Positions 43,585 through 51,905 are shown, numbered from the stretch's first letter. The stretch: 64,000 bases of DNA from Microtetraspora fusca (GCF_001570365.1 NZ_BBYK01000072.1:32478-96477), one strand, 5' to 3'. The notes: generated by a model not told the origin, from the sequence alone. Program-made: numbers and translations.

Positions 43585-44685
43585 CGCGAGCACCGAGCCG
43601 ACCAGGGCCGCGACGAGCCGCGCGCGCACCGGCATCTCCGCGACGATCACGTGCTCGTCCGCGGCGTGCGCGCCGCCTCCGACCGCGCCCAGGCCGTCCA
43701 GGGTGGGGCAGCCGACGCCGGCGGTGAAGTTGCCGTCGGAGGCGCCCCCGACGGCGACGCCGCGCAGCGGCCCCATTCCGAGATCGTCCGCGAGCCGTAC
43801 GGCACGGGCGAAGAGCGCGGCCGACGACGCGGGGTCGAGGGGCGGGCGGTTGGGGCCGCCGTGGAGCTCCAGCCGGGTGTCCGGGAGCCGCGGGGTGAGC
43901 GCGCGCATGAGCTCGTCCACCCGCCGCTGCGCCGCGAGGTCCGGCACCCTGACGTCGATCGCCACCCGGCCGGTCGCCGGGACGGTGTTCGTGCTCGTCC
44001 CCGACGAGAGCAGCGTGGGAGTGACCGACACCATGCCCGCGTCGGACGAGGACTCCACCCGGTGCGCGATCTCAGTGATCGCCAGGATCTGGTGCGCCAG
44101 CTCGACCCCGGCGTTGGCGCCGCGCTCGGGTTCGAGGCCGGCGTGCGCGGCCCTGCCGTATACGAACAGCTCGTAGCGGGAGACGCCCTTGCGCGCCGTC
44201 TTGAGCGCGCCGCCGTCGGCGCTCGCCTCCAGCACGAACGTCGCCGCGCAGCCCGCCGCGACCGACTCGATGAGCGGCCGGGACGTCGGGGACCCCAGCT
44301 CCTCGTCGCCCACGACCAGCACGCACACCCCGTCGAGGGACGGCAGGGAGGCCAGCGCGTGGAAGAGCTGCACGAGCCCCGCCTTCATGTCGAAGACGCC
44401 CGGCCCGCGCGCCCCCCCGTCGACCACCGACCACGGATGCGCGCGCAGCGAGCCGATCGGCCACACGGTGTCGTGGTGGCCGAGGAGCAGCACCCGGGGC
44501 GTGCCGAACGTCCACTTCAGGTGGGTGACCCCGTCGATCACGATCGTCTCGGGCTCCGCGCCCAGGAGGCGCAGCCCCTGCGCCGCCACGGCCTTGGCGC
44601 TGTGCGCCACCGCCGTGTGGTCGGAGGAGTACGACTCGCACAGGACGAGCTCCTCCAAGTCGGCCAGCATGGCCTCCAGGCTCAC
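43570..44685 (-). CDS. M20 family metallopeptidase / aminoacylase
   Basis: GTG 44685 overlaps the dipeptidase stop as GTGA, giving 371 residues. The two-metal site motifs are LLLGHHDTVWP, GPGVFDMKAGLVQLF, VGDEELGSPTS and the C-terminal HAADEHV. A dimerisation domain (ELFVYGRAAHAGLEPERGAN) is inserted in the middle. M20 enzymes remove acyl groups or cleave dipeptides; the CPG2/ArgE-like pattern fits an intracellular peptidase or deacylase. It is coupled to the M19 gene, and the pair plus the GNAT gene look like one transcription unit. Confidence 0.9.
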   Translation of the reverse strand: MSLEAMLADLEELVLCESYSSDHTAVAHSAKAVAAQGLRLLGAEPETIVIDGVTHLKWTFGTPRVLLLGHHDTVWPIGSLRAHPWSVVDGGARGPGVFDMKAGLVQLFHALASLPSLDGVCVLVVGDEELGSPTSRPLIESVAAGCAATFVLEASADGGALKTARKGVSRYELFVYGRAAHAGLEPERGANAGVELAHQILAITEIAHRVESSSDAGMVSVTPTLLSSGTSTNTVPATGRVAIDVRVPDLAAQRRVDELMRALTPRLPDTRLELHGGPNRPPLDPASSAALFARAVRLADDLGMGPLRGVAVGGASDGNFTAGVGCPTLDGLGAVGGGAHAADEHVIVAEMPVRARLVAALVGSVLAETAA

Positions 44686-45719
44686 TGGCCGCGTCCCAGC
44701 TCCGAACGGAACAGCCGCATCACGTTGTCGCCGAGGATCTTGACGGTCTCGTCCTCGGAGAAGCCGCGCTTGAGCAGCCCCTCGGTGACCAGGGGCATGC
44801 CGCGCGGTCCGTCCAGGCCGGGGATGGCGGCGTCCGTGTCCAGCCCGCTGGAGCTCCCCTCGCAGCAGGGCGGGGTGAGGTCCGCGTACACCTCGCGGAT
44901 GAAGTCCGGGCCGAGCCCCACGTGGTCGATGCCCGCGACGCCCGCGATGTGCTCGATGTGGTCCACCAGGTGGTCGATCGTGACCGAGCGCGCGTCCTCC
45001 GCGAGGAAGGCGGCGAGGAAGTTGACGCAGATCACGCCGCCGGTCGCGGCGACCGCGCGAAGCTGCTCGTCGGTGAGGTTGCGGTGGTGGTCGCGCAGCG
45101 CGCGGGCCGAGGAGTGCGTGGCGATGACCGGCCGGGTCGCGATCTCCAGGACGTGCTCCACGCCGGACGCGCCGAGATGCGACACGTCGAAGATCATGCC
45201 GAGCCGTTCCATCTCCTGGACGGCCTCGACGCCCGCCGCGGTCAGCCGCGACCCGGTGGCGTCCTCGCCGCTGCCGTCGGCCAGGGGAGTACGCCCCCAG
45301 TGGGCGATCGACGCGACCCGCACGCCGAGCCGGTACATCGTGGGGATGAGCTCGACGCTCGCGTCGACGCCGGGCATGCTCTCCATCGCCAGGACCAGGG
45401 CGATCCGGCCTTGCGCGAGCGCCTCGTCGATCTGGTCGCCGTCCACGCAGAGCCGTACGGCGTCGGCGTTGCCCTCGGCCAGCACGTGGGCGCACTCGAT
45501 CATCCGCAGCGTCTGGCGGAGCGCCCCCTCCGGGCGGAACTCCTCGTCGATGAAGACCGGGAGGACCTGCACGTCCACGCCGCCCTCGACGAGCTGCGGC
45601 AGCCACTGCCGCCGGAAGAAGGAGGCCCACTGGCGCGGCGGCCGGGCCGAGACGGCCATGAGGAGGTCGTTGTGGGTGTCGGCGACGACGGCGTCCCTGT
45701 GCAGGTCCCGAGAGGGCAT
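44682..45719 (-). CDS. Membrane dipeptidase (M19, renal dipeptidase-like)
   Basis: The 345-residue protein has the M19 metal motif VVADTHNDLLMAV at its N-terminus. ALVLAMESMPGVD supplies the bridging Glu. FDVSHLGASGV and PVIATHSSARALRDHHRNLTD supply further ligands, and DHVGLGPDFIREV the final Asp. The family hydrolyses dipeptides, including D-amino acid-containing ones. No signal peptide is present, so it is likely cytoplasmic. It is first in a coupled M19-M20-GNAT series and is divergent from the Nif3-like gene. Confidence 0.93.
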   Translation of the reverse strand: MPSRDLHRDAVVADTHNDLLMAVSARPPRQWASFFRRQWLPQLVEGGVDVQVLPVFIDEEFRPEGALRQTLRMIECAHVLAEGNADAVRLCVDGDQIDEALAQGRIALVLAMESMPGVDASVELIPTMYRLGVRVASIAHWGRTPLADGSGEDATGSRLTAAGVEAVQEMERLGMIFDVSHLGASGVEHVLEIATRPVIATHSSARALRDHHRNLTDEQLRAVAATGGVICVNFLAAFLAEDARSVTIDHLVDHIEHIAGVAGIDHVGLGPDFIREVYADLTPPCCEGSSSGLDTDAAIPGLDGPRGMPLVTEGLLKRGFSEDETVKILGDNVMRLFRSELGRGQ

Positions 45720-45844
45720 CCTGGAGTCCCTTCTAAACGGTGTCTCTCGGACGTTACACTCACCGCCCCCGTTCCGCCGTTCCCGAGATCGGCCGGAGGA
45801 CCGCCGCGATCTCGGGGAGACGCCGCCGACGGTAGTCTGCGCCT

Positions 45845-46660
45845 GTGCTAGCGGACGTGGTTGCCGAGATCGAGACCCTGTACGACCCCGCCTGGGCGGA
45901 GTCCTGGGACGCCGTCGGACTGGTGTGCGGGGACCCCGCGCAGCCGGTACGGAAGATCCTCTTCGCCGTGGACCCGGTCGCGGCCGTCGTGGACGAGGCG
46001 CTCGAATACGGGGCGGACCTCGTCGTCACCCACCACCCCCTCTATCTGCGCGGCACCACCAGCGTCGCGGCCACCACGTTCAAGGGCCGGGTGATCCACC
46101 GGCTGATCAGGAACGACGTCGCCCTTTACACCGCGCACACCAACGCCGACGTCGCCGACCCCGGCGTCTCCGACGCCCTCGCCAGGGCCGTCGGCCTGCC
46201 GGGGGAGCTGCGCCCGCTGCAGCCCTCAGCCGACGACCCGCGACGCGGCCTCGGCCGGGTCGGGACGCTGCCGTCCCCGGTCCCGCTGCGCGAGTTCGCC
46301 GAGCGCGCCGCCGCCGGCCTGCCCCGTACGGCGGGGCCGCTGCGGGTGGCGGGCGACCCGGAGCGCCCGGTGGTCACCGTCGCGGTCAGCGGGGGCGCGG
46401 GCGACTCCCTGCTCGGGGCGGCCCGCGCCTCCGGAGCCGACGTCTTCCTCACCGCCGACCTGCGCCACCACCCGGCGAGCGAGTTCGTGGAGGCCGAGGG
46501 AGGGCCGGCGCTGATCGACGCCTCCCACTGGGCGACCGAGTGGCCGTGGCTGGCCGACGCCGCCGAGCGTCTGACGTCCGCCCTGGCCGCGAAGGGCATT
46601 AATGTTGAGGCGCGCGTCTCCCGCATCGTCACAGACGCGTGGACGTCGACGACACCGTAA
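45845..46660 (+). CDS. Nif3-like dinuclear metal center hexameric protein
   Basis: The 271-residue protein from GTG 45845 contains WDAVGLVCGDP, VVTHHPLYLRGTTSV and LYTAHTNADVADPGVSD. These supply the His and Asp ligands of the dinuclear site; the C-terminal LIDASHWATEWPW supplies the rest. Nif3 family hexamers are conserved from bacteria to man; a GTP cyclohydrolase-like activity has been proposed but the role is unsettled. It heads a compact run with the zinc-ribbon and RNase HI genes, an order recalled from other actinobacteria including mycobacteria. Confidence 0.94.
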   Translation: MLADVVAEIETLYDPAWAESWDAVGLVCGDPAQPVRKILFAVDPVAAVVDEALEYGADLVVTHHPLYLRGTTSVAATTFKGRVIHRLIRNDVALYTAHTNADVADPGVSDALARAVGLPGELRPLQPSADDPRRGLGRVGTLPSPVPLREFAERAAAGLPRTAGPLRVAGDPERPVVTVAVSGGAGDSLLGAARASGADVFLTADLRHHPASEFVEAEGGPALIDASHWATEWPWLADAAERLTSALAAKGINVEARVSRIVTDAWTSTTP

Positions 46661-46690
46661 TCGCCCCCGCGAGCACCTTGAGGATCTGCG

Positions 46691-47431
46691 ATGAAGGCCG
46701 CACCCGAAGCACAGAAGCGTCTGCTCGACCTGGCGGAGCTCGACGCGGGTCTCGACCGGTTCCGGCACCGCCGGCGCACCCTGCCCGAGCTCGCCGAGAT
46801 CGAGGAGCTCTCCAAGAGCCTCGCCCGTGCCGCCACCCAGGCCATCGCCGCCGAGACCGAGGCCGGTGACCTCGCCAGGGAGCAGGCCAAGGCCGAGGCA
46901 GACGTCGACGCCGTACGGGTCCGGATCGACCGTGACCAGAAGCGCCTCGACTCCGGGCAGGTGACCTCGCCCAAGGACCTGGCGAGCCTCCAGTCGGAGA
47001 TCGCGTCGCTGCACCGCCGCCAGGGCGACCTCGAAGAGGTCGTGCTGGAGATCATGGAGCGCCGCGAGGCCGCCGACGCCCAGGTCGCCGACCTCAAGGT
47101 GCAGCGCGACGAGGCCGCCGCGACGCTGGCCGCCGCCGAGGCCCGGCGCGACGCCGCCTTCGCCGAGATCGACAAGGAGGCGGCCGAGCTGCAGGACCGC
47201 CGTCCCGCGATCGCCGCCGACATCCCCGACGACCTGCTGGCGCTGTACGGCAAGCTGCGCGAGCAGTTCGGCGTCGGCGCGGCCATGCTGCACGGCGGTC
47301 GCTGCCTCGGCTGCCGGACCACCCTGTCCATCGCCGACCTCAACCGCATCCGCGCGGCCGCCCACGACGAGGTGCTCCGCTGCGAGGAGTGCCGCCGGAT
47401 CCTGGTCCGCACCGCGGAGTCCGGCCTGTGA
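46691..47431 (+). CDS. Coiled-coil protein with C4-type zinc ribbon
   Basis: The 246-residue protein starts at ATG 46691. A long coiled coil (about residues 30-165, rich in Glu, Ala, Arg and Lys) precedes a C-terminal zinc ribbon with Cys pairs CLGC and CEEC separated by about 24 residues. This is the zf-RING_7/CT398-like layout. It may act as a nucleic-acid or protein adaptor; no enzyme activity is known. Its stop overlaps the RNase HI start as GTGA, so the two proteins are made together. Confidence 0.92.
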   Translation: MKAAPEAQKRLLDLAELDAGLDRFRHRRRTLPELAEIEELSKSLARAATQAIAAETEAGDLAREQAKAEADVDAVRVRIDRDQKRLDSGQVTSPKDLASLQSEIASLHRRQGDLEEVVLEIMERREAADAQVADLKVQRDEAAATLAAAEARRDAAFAEIDKEAAELQDRRPAIAADIPDDLLALYGKLREQFGVGAAMLHGGRCLGCRTTLSIADLNRIRAAAHDEVLRCEECRRILVRTAESGL

Positions 47432-48726
47432 GCTTCGTCGTCGAGGCCGACGGCGGATCCCGGGGCAACCCGGGACCGGCGGGATACGGCGCCGTCGTGA
47501 AGGACGCCGACGGCCTGGTGCTCGCCGAGACCGCCGAGGCGATCGGCACCGCGACCAACAACGTCGCCGAATACAGCGGCCTGATCGCGGGGCTCTCGTC
47601 CGTGCTGGCCCTCGGCGGCGAGGGCGCCTCCGTCGAGGTGCGGATGGATTCCAAGCTCGTCATCGAGCAGATGGCCGGCCGCTGGAAGATCAAGAATGAG
47701 GGTTTGCGACCGCTCGCACTCGAAGCGGGCGCGCTCGCCCGGCGGCTCCGCGTCACCTGGACGTGGATTCCCCGGGAGCGGAACAGCCACGCCGACCGCC
47801 TCGCCAACGAGGCCATGGACGCCGCCGCCAAGGGTCTGAAGTGGGAGTCCACCGGCGTCGCGGAGCCCCTGGCCGAGCCCGCCCGTCCCGCCGCCGAGCC
47901 CGCCCGTCCCGCCGCCGAGGCCGCCGCCACGCCCGGGCCTTCCGCCCGAGTCGCTCCCGCGCCTGAGTCGGCGTTTGAGGCGGAGATCGCGCCCGAGCCC
48001 GCCGCCTCCCTCGCTGCGCCCACCGCCCCGGCCCCCGGACCGTCCGTCGCCTCCGCGGCCGTACGGCGGGAGCGCGCCGAGGGCACCGGCTGGATGGCCC
48101 GTCCCACCCGGGTCGCCACGTCGTTCCTGCTGCTCCGGCACGGCGAGACGCCGCTGTCGGTGGAGAAGCGCTTCTCCGGGGTGGGCGACCCCTCGCTCAC
48201 TTCCCGGGGTCTCGCCCAGGCCGAGGCAGCCGCGCTCCGCCTCTCGCGCGAGCCGTACGCGATCGACGTGATCGTCAGCTCCCCGCTGACGCGGGCCCGG
48301 CAGACGGCCGAGGCGGTCGCGGCGCGTACCGGCGTGCCGGTACGGGTCGAGCGGGATCTCAGGGAGGCCGACTTCGGCGCCTGGGAGGGGCACACGTTCG
48401 CCGAGATCCAGCGGGACTGGCCGGCCGAACTGGCCGCGTGGCTCGGCGACCCCTCGGTCGCCCCGCCCGGCGGAGAGAGTTTCACGGAGGCCGGACTGCG
48501 GGTCGAGCGCGCCAGGGAGCAGATCGTCGCCGAGCACGAGGGCAAGACCGTGCTCGTCGTCTCGCACGTCACGCCGATCAAGCTGCTGCTCCGCTTCGCG
48601 CTCATGGCGCCTCCGGAATCCCTCTACCGGATGCATCTCGACGTGGCGTGTCTGTCGGCCATCGACTACTACGCCGACGGCCCCGCCGTCGTACGGGCGC
48701 TCAACGACACCGCCCATCTGGGCTGA
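47428..48726 (+). CDS. Bifunctional RNase HI / histidine phosphatase (CobC-like)
   Basis: GTG 47428 gives a 432-residue fusion. The N-terminal RNase HI domain (about 1-135) has ADGGSRGNPGPAGYG, TATNNVAEYSGL and ERNSHADRLANEAMD, carrying the acidic active site that cuts RNA in RNA:DNA hybrids. A Pro/Ala linker with PARPAAE repeats follows. The phosphoglycerate mutase-like domain (from about 225) has FLLLRHGETPLS, SPLTRARQTAE and VSHVTPIK. The fusion matches mycobacterial Rv2228c-type proteins, where both activities have been reported. It lies directly before rnpB. Confidence 0.95.
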   Translation: MSFVVEADGGSRGNPGPAGYGAVVKDADGLVLAETAEAIGTATNNVAEYSGLIAGLSSVLALGGEGASVEVRMDSKLVIEQMAGRWKIKNEGLRPLALEAGALARRLRVTWTWIPRERNSHADRLANEAMDAAAKGLKWESTGVAEPLAEPARPAAEPARPAAEAAATPGPSARVAPAPESAFEAEIAPEPAASLAAPTAPAPGPSVASAAVRRERAEGTGWMARPTRVATSFLLLRHGETPLSVEKRFSGVGDPSLTSRGLAQAEAAALRLSREPYAIDVIVSSPLTRARQTAEAVAARTGVPVRVERDLREADFGAWEGHTFAEIQRDWPAELAAWLGDPSVAPPGGESFTEAGLRVERAREQIVAEHEGKTVLVVSHVTPIKLLLRFALMAPPESLYRMHLDVACLSAIDYYADGPAVVRALNDTAHLG

Positions 48727-48796
48727 GCCGGGGGGCATCCCGGGGGCTTGCCGCCGAGTTGGACAGTGCTTGGGAGGCCGTTAGGCTGGGACGCAC

Positions 48797-49208
48797 GGCG
48801 GACGAGCCGGCCGGGCGGCCGCGTCGGGGTCCCGCGTACTGCGCAGGGATCCCGCCGAGGAAGGTCCGGGCTCCACAGGGCGAGGTGGTCGGTAACACCG
48901 ACCCGGGGTGACCCGCGGGACAGTGCCACAGAAAGCAGACCGCCCCCTTCGCGGGGGTAAGGGTGAAACGGTGGTGTAAGAGACCACCAGCGCCCACGGT
49001 GACGTGGGCGGCTCGGTAAACCCCACCTGGAGCAAGGTCAAGAAGGGACGCTCCGCGAGGAGCGTCCCGCGCGCGGCGTTTGAGGGCTGCCCGTCCGAGC
49101 CGCGCGGGTAGACCGCTTGAGGCCGCCGGCAACGGCGGTCCTAGATGGATGGTCGCCGGTCGGCGAAAGCCGGCCACAGAACCCGGCCTACAGGCCGACT
49201 CGTCCGCC
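48797..49208 (+). ncRNA. rnpB: RNase P RNA component, type A
   Basis: Conserved core elements appear in order: GAGGAAGGTCCGGGCTCC (P4/CR-I area, 48855-48872), GAAAGCAGACCGCCCC, GGGTGAAACGGTGGTGTAAG with GAGACCACCAG, and near the 3' end ACAGAACCCGGCCTACAGGC. The P1 helix pairs GGCGGACGAG at 48797-48806 with CTCGTCCGCC at 49199-49208, which sets the ends. The RNA processes the 5' ends of tRNAs. Its last 31 bases are duplicated at 51364-51394, showing that this 3' end was used as an integration site that regenerates the gene. Confidence 0.96.
49178..49208 (+). repeat. attL-like site: 3' end of rnpB, copy 1 of a 31-bp direct repeat
   Basis: The last 31 bases of rnpB are identical to 51364-51394, in the same orientation, 2,186 bp apart. 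This is the signature left when a tyrosine recombinase integrates at the 3' end of an RNA gene. Bases on either side differ between the copies. Confidence 0.85.
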
Positions 49209-49225
49209 CCAAAGCCTGTGACCTG

Positions 49226-49621
49226 GTGTGGAGCACCGGGCAGGCAAGATCAGGGCACACTCAGGGCACACCCACGCTGGCTAAGCACGGTCAGACGCTC
49301 GACAGATTCGCTTGGTTCACCACTGCAACCGCTTGGGTTGAAACGGAACTGAAAGCCGGTCAGCCACGTCATGGTGGCCTGGAACGGTTGCTGGCGCTGG
49401 ATGCTGCAGAGGCGTACCGTCGAATCGAACGTACGTTCGATGTGGTGGGCGTACCGCTGCTTCCACAGTCCCACCGGGTAATCAACATGATCGTTGGCGA
49501 CACTCAGCGGATTGCGGAGTACCCGAAGCAGGGCTTCGCTATCCCCCAGGAGATGCCGGCGGAAGTTGAGCTGGCGTTCAAGAGGTTGGTCGATGCGGGA
49601 TACACAAGCAGGCTGATCTAG
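49226..49621 (+). CDS. Hypothetical protein inside the rnpB-borne element
   Basis: A 131-codon frame from GTG 49226 whose second half appears coding (AWVETELKAGQPRHGGLERL, then MIVGDTQRIAEYPKQGF). The first residues are encoded by the paired 11-bp motif (TQGTP), so the true start may lie further downstream. Base composition is less GC-rich than in the chromosomal genes to the left. No family is recognised and no ribosome binding site decides the start. Confidence 0.4.
   Translation: MWSTGQARSGHTQGTPTLAKHGQTLDRFAWFTTATAWVETELKAGQPRHGGLERLLALDAAEAYRRIERTFDVVGVPLLPQSHRVINMIVGDTQRIAEYPKQGFAIPQEMPAEVELAFKRLVDAGYTSRLI
49251..49270. repeat. Paired CAGGGCACA motif, 11-bp period
   Basis: CAGGGCACA at 49251-49259 and 49262-49270, 43 bp to the right of the rnpB repeat. 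The spacing relative to the core suggests an arm-type integrase binding site. Confidence 0.55.
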
Positions 49622-50270
49622 GTTCGGGCCGCCCCGTTACAACTTTCCCTACGTCTTCAAGCCGCCTTCGGCGGGAACCGGTGAGCACCGAGCAGAGGGA
49701 CACCCGCCCGAGAGCAGCCAGGGGAAGAGCACCAGGAAGCACAACGCAGCCAAGGAAGCCAGCCACGGCCCCGCATGACGCGGGAACGCACACGAGCATC
49801 AGCCGGCTGGGCCGCGCGCCTCGCCACGGCGGGCGTGCGGCTCTTCGGCCGGTCCCGCCTCGCGGTCGCGCTGCCCGCCGGCAAGCAGGGGAACGACGGT
49901 CGGCGAACTGACGGCATGGTATATGCAGATGAGAGTCTTTTTCCAGAGGAGCAGCGACAACCTTGGGGCGCTGCCCCAAACCCCGGGGCGCTCAGACTCC
50001 GAGAGGTGGCCCGCGGAACGTGCTGGCCGTAGATGGCGGGACTGGAAGCCCTGATCGCTCGCCCGCCATCGACCCCGGCAGAGCCCAGCAGACCGACTCC
50101 TCCAGGTCAAGCCCAGCCGTGCAGGCAGGACAACCAGCGCGCGAGGAAGGTCACCGGGAACATGTACACACGAGGCCGGGCCTGACCTGGCGTCGCCGGC
50201 CCGCTGTCCTTCGGATGGGTCGAAGGCAGACGAGAGATCAGGACAGGTTGCCGCGGCTGATCGCAGAAGC
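49622..50270. other. Gene-free stretch within the element
   Basis: No convincing gene was found. A segment around 49926-49962 (GATGAGAGTCTTTTTCCAGA and onwards) is closely similar to 56025-56060, which again links this element to the second repeat region. Confidence 0.4.
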
Positions 50271-50606
50271 TTATGTCTTCCGCTTGAGTTCCTCGCGAAT
50301 CTCGCTCATGGTCCAGATCAGACCGCCCAAGAAGGTGAAGGCGAGGACACGATCCCATCGACCGTCTCGAAACAGTAGCCAGACGGCGAGGGCGCCTACG
50401 ACGGAGCCGGAACACAGTCCCCGCACCAGGCCCCGGAGCGCGGGCCGCATCAGCGGCACCAGCCGTTCCCTATGGCGACGAAGCATCCAGAACGCGACCA
50501 TCACCACAGTAGGCAATAGGAGAAGCACGGTGACAAGGACAGCCGCCACCGTCAGGTCCTCATTGTCCCAAAGTTGGAGATCGTCCACGGCGAGGATGTT
50601 ACCCAC
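50271..50606 (-). CDS. Small membrane protein of unknown function
   Basis: About 111 residues from GTG 50606, with an acidic N-terminus (VDDLQLWDNEDL) followed by three hydrophobic segments (VAAVLVTVLLLLPTVVMVAF, GSVVGALAVWLLF, VLAFTFLGGLIWTM) and a basic tail EIREELKRKT. A longer frame reaches 50660, but its first residues are translated from the paired repeat motif and are probably not real. It may be cargo of the integrative element. Confidence 0.5.
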   Translation of the reverse strand: MGNILAVDDLQLWDNEDLTVAAVLVTVLLLLPTVVMVAFWMLRRHRERLVPLMRPALRGLVRGLCSGSVVGALAVWLLFRDGRWDRVLAFTFLGGLIWTMSEIREELKRKT

Positions 50607-50641
50607 CAAGAGCGGCAACGGCTGTAGCTGGCTGCGCACCC

Positions 50642-50661
50642 GAGGGCACATCCAGGGCACA
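50642..50661. repeat. Paired GGGCACA motif, 11-bp period
   Basis: GAGGGCACA at 50642-50650 and CAGGGCACA at 50653-50661. It is continuous with the 128-bp duplicated block that follows and precedes the membrane-protein gene on the opposite strand. Confidence 0.55.
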
Positions 50662-50780
50662 TGAGCGCGAAAAGCAGCGCGAAACGATGAGAAGCGGCGA
50701 ACGCTGAAAGCCCAGCTCAGCGCGTGAGCTGGGCAGTCGCCGCAGGTCAGCCGTCAGGACGGATCAGATCTCGATGATCT
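50653..50780. repeat. 128-bp duplicated block, copy A
   Basis: Nearly identical to 56079-56206 (about 9 differences over 128 bp by eye, no gaps). Copy A contains a perfect hairpin, GCCCAGCTCA at 50710-50719 and TGAGCTGGGC at 50725-50734 with a 5-nt loop; this hairpin is imperfect in the other copy. A diverged third copy begins near 55272. The block may be the DNA between integrase arm sites and an attachment core. Confidence 0.7.
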
Positions 50781-50815
50781 GGGGTAGCCGTTCGAGGTCG
50801 AGCCCGCTCATGGAA

Positions 50816-51178
50816 TTAGTAGCGTCTATCCAGGGGTTCGACCAAGCTGCGGAGCTCGCGCGCCCGCCGGCGGGACATCGCCAACATCACCGCTTCCAGG
50901 TGCTCACGGGCCTGCCATGGGTCTCCGCAGCAGGCCCATTCGGTGCAACCGCCGCTCTCGTAGTTCCAGAGGCGTCGATTCGGTTCGTGGACGAAGATGC
51001 GCCAACGCGTAAAGGCAGCCCCGACCGAGCCCGGCCCTAGGTGCTTCTTCTGGCGCTCGATCCGCCGCACTTCGGCGAGGGCTGCCGAGGACAGGCCAGG
51101 GATAATCGTGGCGTCATCCTGCATCCGGGGCTGGCGCGGAAGCCCCGCGCGGACGCGGCCAGGCCGCCTACGCGGCAT
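50816..51178 (-). CDS. Conserved hypothetical protein of actinobacterial integrative elements
   Basis: The 120-residue basic protein contains FTRWRIFVHEPNRRLWNYES and GGCTEWACCGDPWQAREHLE. I recall this W-N-Y-E-S / W-A-C-C-G pattern from hypothetical proteins in Streptomyces-type integrative elements and phages, without a known function. The three clustered cysteines and nearby histidines could bind a metal. ATG 51178 follows GAAAGG. It ends 36 bp from the 128-bp repeat. Confidence 0.6.
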   Translation of the reverse strand: MPRRRPGRVRAGLPRQPRMQDDATIIPGLSSAALAEVRRIERQKKHLGPGSVGAAFTRWRIFVHEPNRRLWNYESGGCTEWACCGDPWQAREHLEAVMLAMSRRRARELRSLVEPLDRRY

Positions 51179-51240
51179 CGACCTTTCTGCTGATCGTCAT
51201 GTCAGTCATCTTCCCACCGGCCGGTGGGCTTCGTGCGGGC

Positions 51241-51259
51241 GGGGGCACTTTGGGGGCAC
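51241..51259. repeat. Paired GGGGGCAC motif, 11-bp period
   Basis: GGGGGCAC at 51241-51248 and 51252-51259, about 105 bp left of the right-hand rnpB repeat. It is a candidate arm-type site flanking that core. Confidence 0.55.
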
Positions 51260-51363
51260 ATGGTGCTGGAAATCACTGGCAAGCAATGACAACGAACGGA
51301 AGCGTAATTGCAGGTCAGCCGCAGGGTAGGGCCGTTCCGTGCAGGTAGGGGCCACGCCAAATT

Positions 51364-51394
51364 AGAACCCGGCCTACAGGCCGACTCGTCCGCC
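51364..51394 (+). repeat. attR-like site: copy 2 of the 31-bp rnpB 3'-end repeat
   Basis: Identical to the last 31 bases of rnpB; no further rnpB sequence lies upstream of it. The stop codon of the integrase pseudogene is 2 bp to its right, the usual int-next-to-att arrangement. Confidence 0.85.
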
Positions 51395-51395
51395 A

Positions 51396-51905
51396 CTACG
51401 TGTCCGGCCTGCGCTTATGATCGGGGCAGGTCCCGCTGTTCCGGTGCTGTTCCGCCAGCGCCGCAGCGATCATGATTTCGACCGCACCTCTGCCCAGATC
51501 CTCATCGTCGGGGAACAGGTGGCCGTAGGTGTCCATCGTCTCGGCGATCGTGGCGTGCCCCAGGCGCGCCTGAATGACCTTCGGGTTCAAGCTCGCCCGG
51601 ATGAAACTCGACGCGTAGAAGTGCCTCAGGTCGTGAAAGCGAGTCCCTTGGGCAGGCCGGCCGCGGCGACCGCTGCACGCCAGCACGTCCCGAATGTCGA
51701 CCGCTGTACCGGCCGGCCGGAGCGGTTGGTCACGAGCACCTCGTTCACGCCTGGGGCGTAACGCTGCATGTGAGCTGTGATCTGTTCCAGCACCAAGTCA
51801 TCGGACCGGGACGGTCCGCCTCGACGCCCTGGTCTTCAATGGCACCAGCTTGGTCGCCTGCATCTGCTCGTGAACGTGGACACGACGACGGAAAAAGTCC
51901 ACTCG
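51396..51905 (-). pseudogene. Frameshifted tyrosine integrase (C-terminal half)
   Basis: Three reading-frame segments together give the C-terminal half of a phage-type integrase: HVHEQMQATKLVPLKTRASR then RTVPV; DDLVLEQITAHMQRYAPGVN onward; and TRFHDLRHFYASSFIRASLN, with LGHATIAETMDTYGHLFPDD carrying the catalytic R, H and Y region. One-base losses near 51800-51812 and 51643-51648 break the frame. The N-terminal arm-binding and core-binding domains are missing. It ends 2 bp from the rnpB-type repeat, so it probably catalysed integration there. Confidence 0.85.

Larger units (their letters stand above)
49209..51363. mobile_element. Remnant integrative element in the rnpB 3' end
   Basis: This interval is bounded by the 31-bp rnpB repeats. 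It holds arm-like paired motifs near both ends (49251-49270 and 51241-51259), three small ORFs and a 128-bp block shared with 56.1 kb. No replication, transfer or intact recombination gene remains inside. The integrase remnant lies just outside, beyond the right repeat, so tandem elements followed by decay are likely. Confidence 0.6.

Noticed and set aside
43570..45630. Single long protein across the M20 and M19 region
   Set aside because: The upstream half of that frame overlaps the M19 gene in another frame and lacks motifs. The GTG at 44685 gives a clean M20 protein.
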